64,000 bases of DNA from Lates calcarifer (taxonomy: Eukaryota; Chordata; Actinopteri; Centropomidae), in contig NC_066847.1 in NCBI RefSeq assembly GCF_001640805.2, forward strand, positions 18,839,504-18,903,503, read 5' to 3'. The notes under the pieces are model-generated. The model searched no databases, was not told where the DNA came from, and saw only the letters and a list, made by a program, of their open reading frames with translations. The translations under genes and the position numbers were made by a program. Below are positions 1-52,000 of the stretch, piece after piece (position 1 is the first letter of the stretch; each line of letters starts with the position of its first letter).

Positions 1-40078
<40,078 letters not shown>

Positions 40079-40338
40079 TTCCAGTGTGATATAATATTGA
40101 GATATAGCAGAAATGAGACTGAAAACGCTCCCTGCGTTGCTCTTGCCGAACAACTCTTGAGTCTATCCGAGAAAAGAGACCGCAGTGATCTCACTCGGTC
40201 CTATCAGCGGCCAAAAATACTTGCAACAGGGTTACAATTTCACTGCTGGTGCTGTAGGAGCTGCTCTGTCTGATTTACTGTTACTCTGTATCAAGTTGTC
40301 TGAGCGCAGTGTGCAGTCAAACATGCTAACCTTAAGGA

Positions 40339-40371
40339 CCCGCCCCAAAATCCACGTCTTCTTCCTATTGG
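40339..40371 (-). promoter_or_regulatory. ppp3ca: Probable ppp3ca promoter elements: CCAAT box and GC box
   Basis: On the minus strand a CCAAT pentamer (40371-40367) is followed 20 bp downstream by GGGGCGGG (40346-40339). Both lie 260-295 bp before the start codon. No TATA box is evident. This suits a broadly expressed TATA-less promoter, but the transcription start was not determined. Confidence 0.5.
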
Positions 40372-40899
40372 TGGAGAGCAGCAGGCTGCCAGTTTGACTG
40401 TATATTCAGTTTTATCAAAGGTTTGTTACTATGTCACTCTGGCCTGGTGTGAATAACTGTATGAACTACTTATAATAACCTTAGAATAAATTTGTAGCAG
40501 AGTAAACATACTAAATAAATGAATAAACAAATATAAAACAAGTTAGCCTTTTCACTTAAAATATATTCACAAATGAATATAAATTGAATTTAGCACCCAA
40601 AAAAATAACCCTACACACATTTGGCTTTGACTAAAAATGTATTTGGGCCCAGAATTTACACTCTCAATATGGAAGCCGATTTTATGCCAGAAAAAATTTA
40701 AAAACTTAGAAAATGATAAAAGGTTAAAAATAAAACAAAAAATAAAAATGTTAATGGTAAGTCTTAATTTCATTTATTTATTTATGAGGACAGTGCGCAC
40801 TGAACATTTCTGTAAATGTGCCAATGTCTGCCAGCTGACAAATTTTTAACTGCAGTCCTTTGGCTAGTTCTAAAACCAATAAAAGAACAGCCTTCCTTA

Positions 40900-41220
40900 C
40901 TATGAGATAAACAGTTAAAATCATTAGATAGTAATTATGAGATTAAAAAAAGTCAATATTTCAACATAAAAAGTCAAAATTATGAAATAGTAAGTCAAAA
41001 TCATTAGTTAAAAAGTAAAACTTCATTAGATAATATATCGAAATATGATAGTCAAAACAAGAAAAAAGAAAAAAATCCAAAAAAAGTCCAAATTCTAAGA
41101 TAAAGGAGTCATAATTATGAGGTTTTAAAAAAGCAGAATTATGAGATAGAAAGTCATGATTGTGGGATAAACACTCAAACTTATGAGATGAATTAAAATT
41201 ACAGTGTAATATCTCATAAC
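40900..41220. repeat. Degenerate AT-rich minisatellite (AGTCAAAATTATGAGATAAA-like units)
   Basis: About a dozen variants of a roughly 20-bp unit recur, such as AGTCAAAATTATGAAATAGT and AGTCATAATTATGAGG. It lies between the two divergent genes. An open minus-strand frame across it (40961-41296) is a by-product of the repeat. Confidence 0.7.
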
Positions 41221-41394
41221 GTTGCCTTATCATGAGAATTTTTATTTCTATCATAACTAACGTCCTCTTCTTTTTCTGGCAGAAATTAGCTTCCATATCT
41301 CAGGGCCAAAATAATCTGTTCTGTATCATTTTAATTTTCTCTAACTTTTTAGCAAACACCAGTAATAGTAAAAAGATATCTTGAATTCTAACTG

Positions 41395-41700
41395 TAGGCC
41401 AGATTTCCATGAAATTTGTTCTGGATATCCATTGTTCCCTCAGGATGAACCTTGATAGTTTTAGTGACCCCCCCTGACCTTTTCATTTTGGATTTGCAAG
41501 AGCTCTCCCCTAGCACCACCCCCAGGACAAAGTGTTGCCCACATGATATCATACAGTTTCATAGGTATATATCCATAAGATTTGCAGAGAATATTCATGG
41601 TCCCATGGAGGTAAACCTTCTTGATTTCAATGACATCATGTCCTCTCCTCCAGCACCACCCTCAGGACAACATTTGCAGTTTCAGTCTTTTTTGTTTACA
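41395..41700 (+). repeat. Dispersed teleost repeat, two internal units
   Basis: It has the order TTCCATGAAATTTG, TTCCCTCAGGATGAA, TTAGTGACCCC, TAGCACCACCCCCAGGACAA, then a second diverged unit (TTCATGGTCCCATGGAGG..AGCACCACCCTCAGGACAA). This resembles the 5' portion of the element also seen at 51467 and 45200. Confidence 0.55.
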
Positions 41701-42078
41701 TTGCATATCAACATCTCATCTGAGGTCATGGTTAACTTTTTTTTGTCTGCATGTCACTAATTATGTCACACAGAAAATGTAACTGAGTCAAAGTGTGTGG
41801 ATCTGCATGTATGAGAGCAGCGTGATCTGTCACTGGTGAGTCACCAGGTACACGGCACCAGCAATTTGCATGAAGGAGACCTCAGTTTTCACCCCCTCAT
41901 TTTCTTATCAGTTGTGCATTTCAGTTACCCCACTGCAGCTCAAAGGAAATAAATGAATAACTGGTGGCAAACTACTATTTGTGAGACATTAGTGTGGCAG
42001 TATGAGTCAGTTGTTTGGCAGGTGGAGGCAGTTAATGAAGCCCTGAGTTTTACATTTCTCTCAGTGTGTGCGTGCGAG

Positions 42079-42084
<6 letters not shown>

Positions 42085-42113
<29 letters not shown>
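42085..42113. repeat. TG microsatellite (about 14 units)
   Basis: 29-base TG run about 0.9 kb upstream of bank1. Confidence 0.95.
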
Positions 42114-42115
<2 letters not shown>

Positions 42116-42913
42116 GTCAGAACATCCCACACCCCCTCTTATCTCTGCCTGTAGTGGAGAAATTCACACCAGATCATTAGTTTCTGGTTCCAGCCTCAGG
42201 TTCCAGTGCTCTGCTTTACACTGATGGCTCTGCAGACTTAATTAAACTCTGGTCAAATCTATGACTCCAGTTTTTCACTTTCATTCACCTGTTGTCTGCT
42301 TGTCACTGACCTTTGTGTTTGTTATTTGCTGTTTGGTTTTGTTTGTTTGCTTACTTACAGACCTAGTGTGTCTATTTTTATGGGATATTATAAAATACTA
42401 AGCATGGCTATCACTTTGGGATATAATTTTCCACTGCAGCTTTGGTAGTTTATATTCCACAGAAATATGTGATAAAATATGGTATCACTCAAAAGCTTCT
42501 CCTCTCAAAGTTAATTTTTCAAGACAACACTTTATAATTATACACACTGTGACCTTTCTCATCTTGCTGTGAAGCCCTCTTCACTGAATAAACATTATCT
42601 AGACATCAGCTGTTTAAAACTTCATATTTCATGACGACACATTTAGAACTACTCATTTTGTTTTTCAGACACGGCGGTACCAGTGTCGGTGACATACTGA
42701 CAGCTAGCTAAACTTGGATGACAAACTTTCCACACCACATAGTCAGTTTTGTGAATTTGAAAGTTAAAATCACACAGAGTACATCCACATGTACATTGTT
42801 TTTTTAAATAATAAAACCCCACATTAAAGCTTGTTCCTTGTCACCAGGGCAGGGAGCAGGCTTTGTGTTCCATTAAAAAATGGTCTCATTTCTTTATTCA
42901 TTTTGGCGTAGCA

Positions 42914-42923
42914 GGAAACTCCC
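42914..42923 (-). promoter_or_regulatory. bank1: NF-kappaB-type site upstream of bank1
   Basis: GGAAACTCCC on the plus strand is GGGAGTTTCC on the minus strand, a full match to the kappaB consensus GGGRNNYYCC. It lies 85 bp upstream of the bank1 start codon. Function is inferred from the match and the position only. Confidence 0.4.
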
Positions 42924-43007
42924 TCTTATCAACCTCCTCCTGACAATAGCAGTGCTGTTTTCCATGTCACTGTAAAGTAAGACCAGGAGACAAACTGCAC
43001 TGCAGCC

Positions 43008-43020
43008 ATGAGCCAGACAG
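43008..43020 (+). CDS. bank1: bank1 coding exon 1 (MSQT plus first base of codon 5)
   Basis: The exon has ATG AGC CAG ACA G followed by donor GTAAGC, phase 1. It joins exon 2 in frame as MSQTGEELLIIYE. The context gccATGa is moderate. The exon has only 13 coding bases, so an additional or alternative upstream exon is possible. Confidence 0.65.
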
Positions 43021-46000
43021 GTAAGCTGTACCTTTGCTTTATTTATTCAGTAGTTCATTATTACGTACATTTTTACTGAGATAATGAAAATGATTAATTG
43101 CTTTAATATATGAGTCTTGAGGATTTCTAATTATTTTCAATGCTCAGAGCAACATTTTTCAGTTACTTTTGGTGCAATATATCTTGGAACTATATTTGAA
43201 ATGTCAAAGTTTCATTTTAATCCATGTTTGGCTTCTTCTTGTATTAATGTATTTAAACAGTTGTGTCTGTACTGTCATTATATTTTATTTAATTTAATGA
43301 TAAAGGAGCATCAACAGTAACATTTACTCTGGCAGTTAAGCCATTTCACTGCATCCTCTATATAGAGTATATTACATTTGAATATGCTGCACTGACAGCA
43401 ACAGCAGAAACATTCTCCACTATGTGGGTCAATGTTTTTCCATAGAATACCAAAAACTGCAATCACAGAACTTTGTTTTGGAGTTTTTGTACTTTTTGAA
43501 CAGAATATATACCCATTTCTTGTAGGTGAGGAGCTGCTTATCATCTATGAGACTGAGGCAGAGCAATGGGCAACCTACCTGAAATCAGTCTTCACTGGTC
43601 CCATCTCAGAGGCTGGGATGTGCTGTTATGACATCGCTACAGTGTCCAGCCGGCGGGATGACTTCCTCAGGCTGGCCCGGTATACCTGCAAGCTCCTCAT
43701 CCTTTCCAAAGGCATGTTGGAGGGTCTCTGCCAGATGCGACGCTTCTTCTTGGCTCGTGTGTTGAGTCCTGCGGCTCACGTGGTGGTGCTGCTGTGTGGG
43801 GTGGAAAGTCTGTCCCCACTGCTTGAGATGGTGCCCCTGAATGGTGATGAGTGCCTGCAGATCTCCAGTGAACAAGACGCTCATGAGTACCTGTCCACTG
43901 TGACTGATATTGTGAGAAAAGGTATGGCATCAGCTCCAAAATGTTTTTTATTTTCACTTTTCTGAGGACCCCAAAAGATCCCCGACTACCTTGATACAAT
44001 TTTGTCCTGTGCTCCATGTGAGATTATCTTGGCCTCAGATATGATTTAGTGCTGGCTGTACTACAGAAAGGAAAGTAAAAGTGAAAAATATAAAATAAAA
44101 CCTGTAATGCATTATCCTACCTCTAATAAATAAAAAAAATAATTACAGATTACAAACACTGCTCTTCTAATCTAATTTTTTATCTTGTTTATAACATGCA
44201 ATGAACACATAGACTGAAACAGCTTATAACAACATAACCATTATAAGAAAATAATTGCAGCCTATTGAATCAGACTCTCCTTATTTAACACCACTGACAA
44301 ATCTTCTAATATATGAGGAGTAAAACAGATTGAAATGTAGACATAATGTGCATCTCAGGCTTGACAACCCAGAACACAATCACCCTCCTAAATGTGCCCT
44401 TTCTTAAGGAAAAAATTTCACATGCCCTCGCTGTTTCTCTGCCTTAAATGTGAGGGGGGAAAGAATGCTCATTATTTGTGAGAATGCCTGAGCAGCAGTT
44501 TGGAAACCTGTTTACCGACTTTTTTCCCTGAGAATTGTTTGTGCTGAAGATTGACATCCAATATATTTTAGCACCAGCTGCAGAGAGATCTTTGGTGGAA
44601 CTGTGCATCTCTGGCACATTCTCATCTGCCCTGCCAATTATCCTCTGCCTCCTTCCCTGTTTTTCCTAATTGCGCTGTTTGTATAAAATCATAAAGCAGA
44701 GGAGGGGGCTTGTATTTAAATACGTGTGTGTGCGCAAGAGGAACATCTGATGCAAATAGCTAGTCTTTCCTCTTTGGCCATCACTGATTACTGATCGTGA
44801 GCCATGCAAATTCAAGTGCACTCTGCATCACTTCACTGCACTGATACAGTGAAGTGGTTCAGGCTTGGAACCCACGAACAGTTATATTTTAGCCCAGAAT
44901 TGCCCTCACTTTTCATACAAAATGATGATGTTTGTTTCTTAGCACATGCAACAGACATGTAGGTGTTTTATTGTACAGGCCAGAAAAAGAAAGTAAACTT
45001 TGAATTTAAAATGTAGAATTTGAATTTATAACTGCCATAAAAAGTAAATCAACACTGAGTTACTGCCACAGTAAATGAAAAATGAAAATTACAAGAGCTC
45101 TTACCTCTCTGTTTCTATTTGAATCACTCTGCCAGCATCACAATACATACCACATAGGTTTTAATTTAATGTAATATAATGGGATTAAAATAAACTCTCT
45201 GTAGTCATGCTAGTCACTCTGAGGCTATGAGGTTATCATGCTAATATGCCTCACAACAACAACTTAAACATGCTAGCACTATACTGTACTACTAATGTTT
45301 GACACTGTTATCATGCTAGGCATGTGAAATATTTACCTTTTTCACCATGTTACTTTAGTGTGTTAGCATGCTAACATTTGCTAATTAGCACTAAACTGAT
45401 TGTTGTACCTAATTTTATATTAGTTATTGAATTTCTTCCAATATCCAATAGTTGGATGGACCATCACTATGCTGCAAGCAACAATAAAAATGCACCTCGC
45501 TTGCTTATGCTATCTGAAACACATTTTGTAGATGTTACTGGTACATAATTCAGTATGAGGTTTAATGTCTTTTCTTATCTTTCTAATCTTATCTTTTATA
45601 GGTGTGTCAACCACAGCAGCAAATGTCAACCCCTTGACATGTAAACTATCAGGATCAGAGCAAAAGGTGGAACAAATGCAGTCAACTGGAGCCCACAGTG
45701 TCAGATGCAGAACTCTAGTCGTTCCTTCCAGAGTTCTCTGCGGGGTGAGACACTCATTGAGTCAGTAGCAAGCCATTTCGTTTTTTCATAAAGCACCCCA
45801 AACATTGGCTACACTGCAGTTCACTGTACTGTCTCTTTGGCAGAGCTCTGTGGAGGTGTTCATTCTTTTGAAAAATGAGGTGCCTGGCAATGACGCTGAG
45901 GTTGAGTTTACTGCTGAAAATCAGACTCTAAGAGTGAAGCCTGTCCATTGGAATGACCGAATCCTGTGTATCAATGCACCAGGTGAATAAAATGATAACA

Positions 46001-49000
46001 AATGATTAGTGTATGATTAAAGAAATACTAATCAAGATTATATCTCCACTTAAAAAAGCAATTTAAATAAAATCAGGTTCAATCCTGCCTGTGTATAGTT
46101 CCTGTATGTTGTATGTCGCAGATTTTCCAGCAGGAAACGTACGAGTGACCGTCTACAGAAATGGAGTGTCACTGGGCAACGCACAGTTGCAGTACTACAG
46201 CAACATGGAGGAGACCACCTACCTTCTGTCGAGGATAGCAGACCCTATAGATTTCATGTGTCAGGTAGAGTTTTTAAAGGCTGTTTCACTTCAAAGAATA
46301 TCCATTTTTTGTGCCTCATCTGAGTTTTATAATTAATTAATTTACACTTAAAGGTTACTGGTTACAAATCAGGGGTGTTTAGGTTTGGGAATTGCGACTA
46401 CAATTGTTTTACACAAAGTCAGCATTACAAACATTGTCATGAAGTTTTAAAGATGAGGATGTTAACAAGGGAGGGAAGGCCAAACGAAAAAATGCTATGG
46501 ATTGCATTATGAGAAATGTGCAATCTATTGTTGTTGATGTTTAACATCTAGGGATCAAAGTAAAGATGTCTCAGCCTCTTAAATGGGTACTTCAGCAATT
46601 TAGTGTTACACTTCCATAAAGCTCAAATAAAGAGATTAATAGGATGGTCAAAATTGAAGCAGTAGAGATAGAATTATCCTGATTTTTTGTTTGGGTCAAG
46701 CTCCTGAAAAACTGGATCCTGCTGCTACTGATGTCATCCAAGTTCTTTTTCAAAACTTCAGACAGCTCCATGTAGAGCCACAGAAAACATTAGACAGCTG
46801 CTTTCACAGACTGAGCAGCACTCCTAGGGACGAGTGAACTGAACTTCATGCATAAAATCGGTTGAGTGCCCCTTTAATGAATGCATCTGTCCGAGGGAAG
46901 AGTTTGCCTATACGTAGGCACTTTGAGCAACAGGGTGACACAAACTTACCAAAAACAACAAAGTTACATTTTAATTAGATTAAAGCGTAAAAACAAAAGT
47001 AAATGTAACACCATACAGTGTTCATTTGCTTGAGGAGAACGAGCCGTGAGCATACCACAAACTTGCAAATATATTCAAATAACTCTAGTCAATCATTGAT
47101 TTAGTAATGTAGGAAACCCATTTGAGTGCTCTTCTATTCGCTCGCTCCTCAAAAAAAGTAACTCTTCTGAGGTACTTTGAATGTGTTATGATACTTAGTG
47201 ACTCATAGTTATATAACTCAGTTATAGAAATTAGTCAATTGGCGCCCTAAAACACTGCTTATAATCGATCAACTTGAAGCCATTAGAAAGGCATGGAAAA
47301 ACAGAGGATAAATTGAATCAGCATATTACTGCTGATGTTTATGTGTGCTACTGTGTACTGTCTCCTCTCTGAAAACTGAAGAGAAGGCAGGTTCAGCCTT
47401 CTTTCAGTCACGAACACTTGATTTGATTAGGTTGCTTTTGCTGAAGAGGCAAACTTAAGCAATGCCAAGAGAAGAGTTTGCCAAGAGAATTTCAAACTTA
47501 AAGTCTAGACTGGTAAGGCAGCACTCTGATGTGTGTGTGGTTATATTCAACCTGACATTTTTATTGTCTTCACCATATAATCCAAAATCCTCCCACTGTT
47601 TGTAGGAGCTGCTTTTGTTTTTTCATCAAATTCAAATCTCAGTAATTTGCTCGTGTTGGTGGTGAGAAAAGGGTTCTCTAATTTTTCTTTCTAGTCTTGT
47701 CTCAACTAAGTACTTCAAAATGTGGTCTACCCGTGCAAACTGTCAGTCTCTGTGGTTTCCAGGCTCTTCAGGTGTCCTCTGTGGACAAGTTGGATGAGAA
47801 GTTGTCCTCCATGTTGCTGGAGGGAATGCCCACTGGAGGCTTTCAGGCACTGCAGTGTGAAAACACACCTGAAAGAGGTACAGCACTATAGGATTGCTTA
47901 CTCTGGATTTTACATTGAAAAAACATCTGCTGACTAATCACACTGAGGGGAAAAAACCTAACCTGGTGCAACTTTCTTTGAATTTTATTTAGACTTTTAA
48001 AAATATATAAGCAAAGATACTGTCACAAACTATTTGCTGACTTCACGGTTTTTATCCCAAATGAGTTGTACTTGCAGTATGAATGGATGCAAGGTATACC
48101 CAGGAACAGTTCCTAACAGTGTGAAAAGTGTCACTGTTACATGTTATAACAGGTTAACAGGTGATGATTAATGGAAATGGTGCCCTGTTTTAAATACAAG
48201 AAATTAGCAACATTTATGCTAATGCCTCACCACAACAGAATGTGCATTTAATTCACTCCTTTCCCTCTTACCATGTCTTTATGCAACAATGTGGACTGAC
48301 CATACTGTTCGCAGTTGGAATACATTCCTGTTGTATGACGCACATTATCCACTATGAAAAAAAAGGCATTTCATTATTTCTTGGCTCATTATGTGGCAGA
48401 TTGATGGCTTCATCAGCTACTGAAATTGATCCTTAACTCTGCTAAAAAGGGCACAGGGAAATGTTTCCATGACAAACAGGTCAATAAGTGCCTCCAAGCT
48501 GTCTTTCTTCGACTCTCCTGGGTGTGTCAGAGTGTTCACATTACATCAGGTCAGCTTCAAGATATCACCCGGAAAGGAAGTAATTTAAGTGGTGTAATAT
48601 TTGATGTCAAGGTCTATTATATGTACAAATACTGAGCTGCTCGTTTTCAGGCCTAACTGCACTTAGTGAGTTAGTACTGACAGCTTCTGAAAATCCCTTT
48701 TCCTGCCTAATCAAATGTTCACATCAGAGATCCACCATGCAGATGTACCATCACTCCTCCACTTTGCTGCCCAGCATGGATTCAAGAGCGTGTCCAGCCT
48801 GCTCCTGCAGTGTCCAGGTGCTGAGCGAGCACTGCACACAGCCAACCGGCACGGTCAGACTCCCACAGAGATTGCCAGGAGTCACGGCCACACCGAGCTT
48901 CACATCTTATTGAAGGAAACACTGGTAAATACCTCATTTGTGTTTTCAAATCTTACTCTATCTACAGTGTATTCCATTGTTTTTCAGTGTTCTTTGTGAC

Positions 49001-52000
49001 TGTTGATCATTTTCACCCTCCTCCATTTGGCAAGATGCTAGATAATATTGTTTTAGCATTATTGACCCTCCATACGATGAAGACATTTCTCAAAATGTCA
49101 ATATCTGATGACAGCTTCTCATGTTCAGTGATTTGTGAGCTAATTAAAACCACCCAATGACATTATTAGTTTGTATAGAGTTATGGAATGGAATATCATC
49201 TGAAAAGAATTCCATAGTTTTCAGTTACCTGCTGACAGCTGAGGAAAACAACAAGATTCACCTGAGCTCTTGAGATTTCACAGCCAGGGGATGTGGTGCA
49301 GCACCAATAAAGCATCAATAATGAACAGAATGGAGAGGACAGAGAGATGGAAAACAGGGAGAGTGACCTGTGTGTCAGGGGTGACCTCACTCCCTCCTAA
49401 CCAGTGTCTTTACATCCAGCTCATGGCTCAGTTAGTGGATGGATGATAACCCTCCCTCCTCTCGCCCTGAATATGTTTGGCCTGCGAGGTTCCTAATGGA
49501 ACACCCCCACAGAGACTAGAAAGGCTGTGTTTGTTCATGCGTGCACAATGGCTCACAGTGCAGGTCGTCAGCATACATTCAAACAATTAATGCAGCCACT
49601 AATGTTGAGATTTTCTTGCATAATGGCTGCCATTTTCTCATGTTAATATGGAGAGCCTCTTCCTGCTCACCCTTCCATTTCACTGTGTAGATACAGCAAC
49701 ACAAGAGCAGAGTGTTTGCCACTCACTGGCTAATGAGTGGCAATCCACATTTAATAGATCTCGTGCATGCATGCACATCCCTTTATCTGATAAACCTGGA
49801 GGACACTAGAATCATAATGTTCTTTGCAATACTAATTTCATTAGGCAGTGAGGACATTATCGTTTAAAAAAAACATGATGCACCAGAAGGTATAGCTAAG
49901 ATGGCAGGTTGAAAGCTCCACATAATTTCTGTTGCATTCTGCAAAAATTCAACCAAATGTTACAGATGTGCACAATCTAAGAAATAAGCTACCATTTTCA
50001 CTCGTATGTTCACCCCGTTTTATGGAAAACCGAATACTTATTGTACCCCTGATCCTGCTGGTAATTTTGTAATTTGGGTGAACTGATCCTTAAAAGCTGT
50101 TGAATCTTCTACCAGCTTGTAGCAGACATTCATTCATATGAATATGTCTTTCTCTTTCCTCTCTTATAATACAGACAACTTTTAACTTTCTCTCGTGGCT
50201 CGGATCAGCCTATGGAGAATTCCCTCTCGTGGGAAATTTAGACACTCCAACAGCTGTTGCAAATGTATTTATCCTCCTAGCAACAATGCTAATTGAGAGT
50301 GACTGCAAATGGAGCAGGGTTTGATCAGATTGCTCTAGTAAGTTGAAGTGCTCTCTGTGAACCTTCAGTGAGTCAGTTGAGCTGACAGGGAGCAGCAGAG
50401 TCAAACAGACTTCTCCCTACAGGGACTTCAACAAGCCTATAGATGTAACATAACAGACAGATTCGACATACACAAGCAATTGACATTTCTTTTCAGTTTT
50501 CTTGGAGGGTAATTAAAATTCATCTTGACAGCTGAAAACTACAAACATACTAGAAGCGTATACGAGAGTCACCATTGCAGGGTGGGGTTTTGTTCTTGCT
50601 CTCTTTTTTTTTTTTTTTTTTTTTGCAAGGCGGTTTCATTAACTCATCTGCAGCATTTCCCCTACCTCCAATTAATCAACCCATGATGCATCACTGATTT
50701 GGGCGTCAGTGTAGCAGCACTCTGTCAATAAATCCTAGATGGATCAGTCCCTTGCTTTATACACAGGGTGAATCACTCACAGGGCCTGCGTCAGATCCAC
50801 CAGTCTGCCCTGGCACCGCACTTCTTTGTTAATTAGCTGTGAACTGCTCCAGAGGGGAAAGCTGAATTATTCAGGGAGAGCATAACTAGAATACAAATAT
50901 AGAAAATGCTCCACTGTTATGTACGATGTTTATGTCTTCAGACCGCAATATTGTGCTTGCTCATAGTAATTACCGACACAAACACACATTGTCCTTATTT
51001 AATATTTTAATACTGGGTCACAAATTTGGCTGAGTGTCACTTGGCATTTAGATGGACTCTGTGCTCCCACTAAGATTTCACAGTGCGCTCTCAGATGTAG
51101 AGCACAGCTCGATAAATACAAATTTGCTTGCAACTGTAAGGCCCTCCAAAGACTACAAAGAGCTATTTATGTGTTGCATGCTGTGTTTGTGTACAGTATA
51201 GTCCTATCCAAATGCAGTGGAGCCAAATTAGGTGACATCCTACCCTCTAGTCCGGGGATGTGTTGATTCCCCTGATCTCGTTTTGCATGTTATGTTTGTT
51301 TGGTCAGTAACTGCACAATCATTATCGGCGGGCTCCAGAGATTTGTTTATCATTTGAATGACACGGTCATTCTCATCCTGAAAAATGTGTGTGTAAAGCA
51401 GGACTGCTGAAAAACTTTACTTTCCACTTGGAGTCAGGTTTTTTTAGTCAGGTTTGCGGAGTTGCTGTAGGGATGTCACGGTCATACTTAAATGACGCAT
51501 CCCTCTGACTCTGGTGATCCCTTGACTTTTCCTCTAGAGCCACAATGAGGTTGAGATTTGTGGTCCAAATGTTAGCATGGCAAACTATTGGTAAACATAC
51601 ATGCTATACATCATCATATTAGCAATTCCAGTGTGAGCATACTGACATTAGCATTTAGCTCGCCACTGTGTTTACGTTCAGCTTCACAGATCATGGCTGC
51701 AGACTCTAAGTGCTGTTGTAACAGCCAACTATAATACATGGTTGGTGTTAAAAGAAAACGATGAAGATCACACTTTGCTGAGTAAATATAGTTTGACGTG
51801 TGAAATATTTCTTTGCCTGCTGAGCTGACCACCTCTTATTTTCCCATGCCAAAAAAAATAAGTTGGATAGATTTTGACTGCACGGCACTTTAGTGATGGG
51901 TTCAGTGTTACACTCTGCAATCTGCCGTGCATCAAACACTCTTATCCTGAAACCACTATGTCAAAAGACAGCAAGCACGCTGGCACTAAGAGCTGAGTCT

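Larger units (their letters stand above)
40079..43007. other. Intergenic region between divergent ppp3ca and bank1 start codons
   Basis: About 2.9 kb between the two ATGs. It includes the ppp3ca 5' untranslated region and promoter side (40079-40400), a degenerate AT-rich minisatellite (40900-41220), a dispersed repeat (41395-41700), a TG microsatellite (42085-42113) and the putative bank1 promoter with a kappaB-like site (42914-42923). No coding sequence seen. Confidence 0.75.
43021..45601 (+). other. bank1: bank1 introns 1 and 2 (43021-43525, 43922-45601)
   Basis: Non-coding either side of exon 2. Intron 1 (505 bp) shows nothing notable. Intron 2 (1680 bp) holds a dispersed-repeat copy at about 45200-45475. 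Confidence 0.8.

Noticed and set aside
40079..40153. In-frame N-terminal extension of ppp3ca upstream of the chosen ATG
   Set aside because: The frame is open but begins with TTG, not ATG; the known calcineurin A N-terminus starts at the chosen methionine.
40961..41296. 111-codon open frame on the minus strand
   Set aside because: It runs through a degenerate AT-rich minisatellite; the repeating peptide (S-H-N-x-D-F-L) simply mirrors the DNA repeat.
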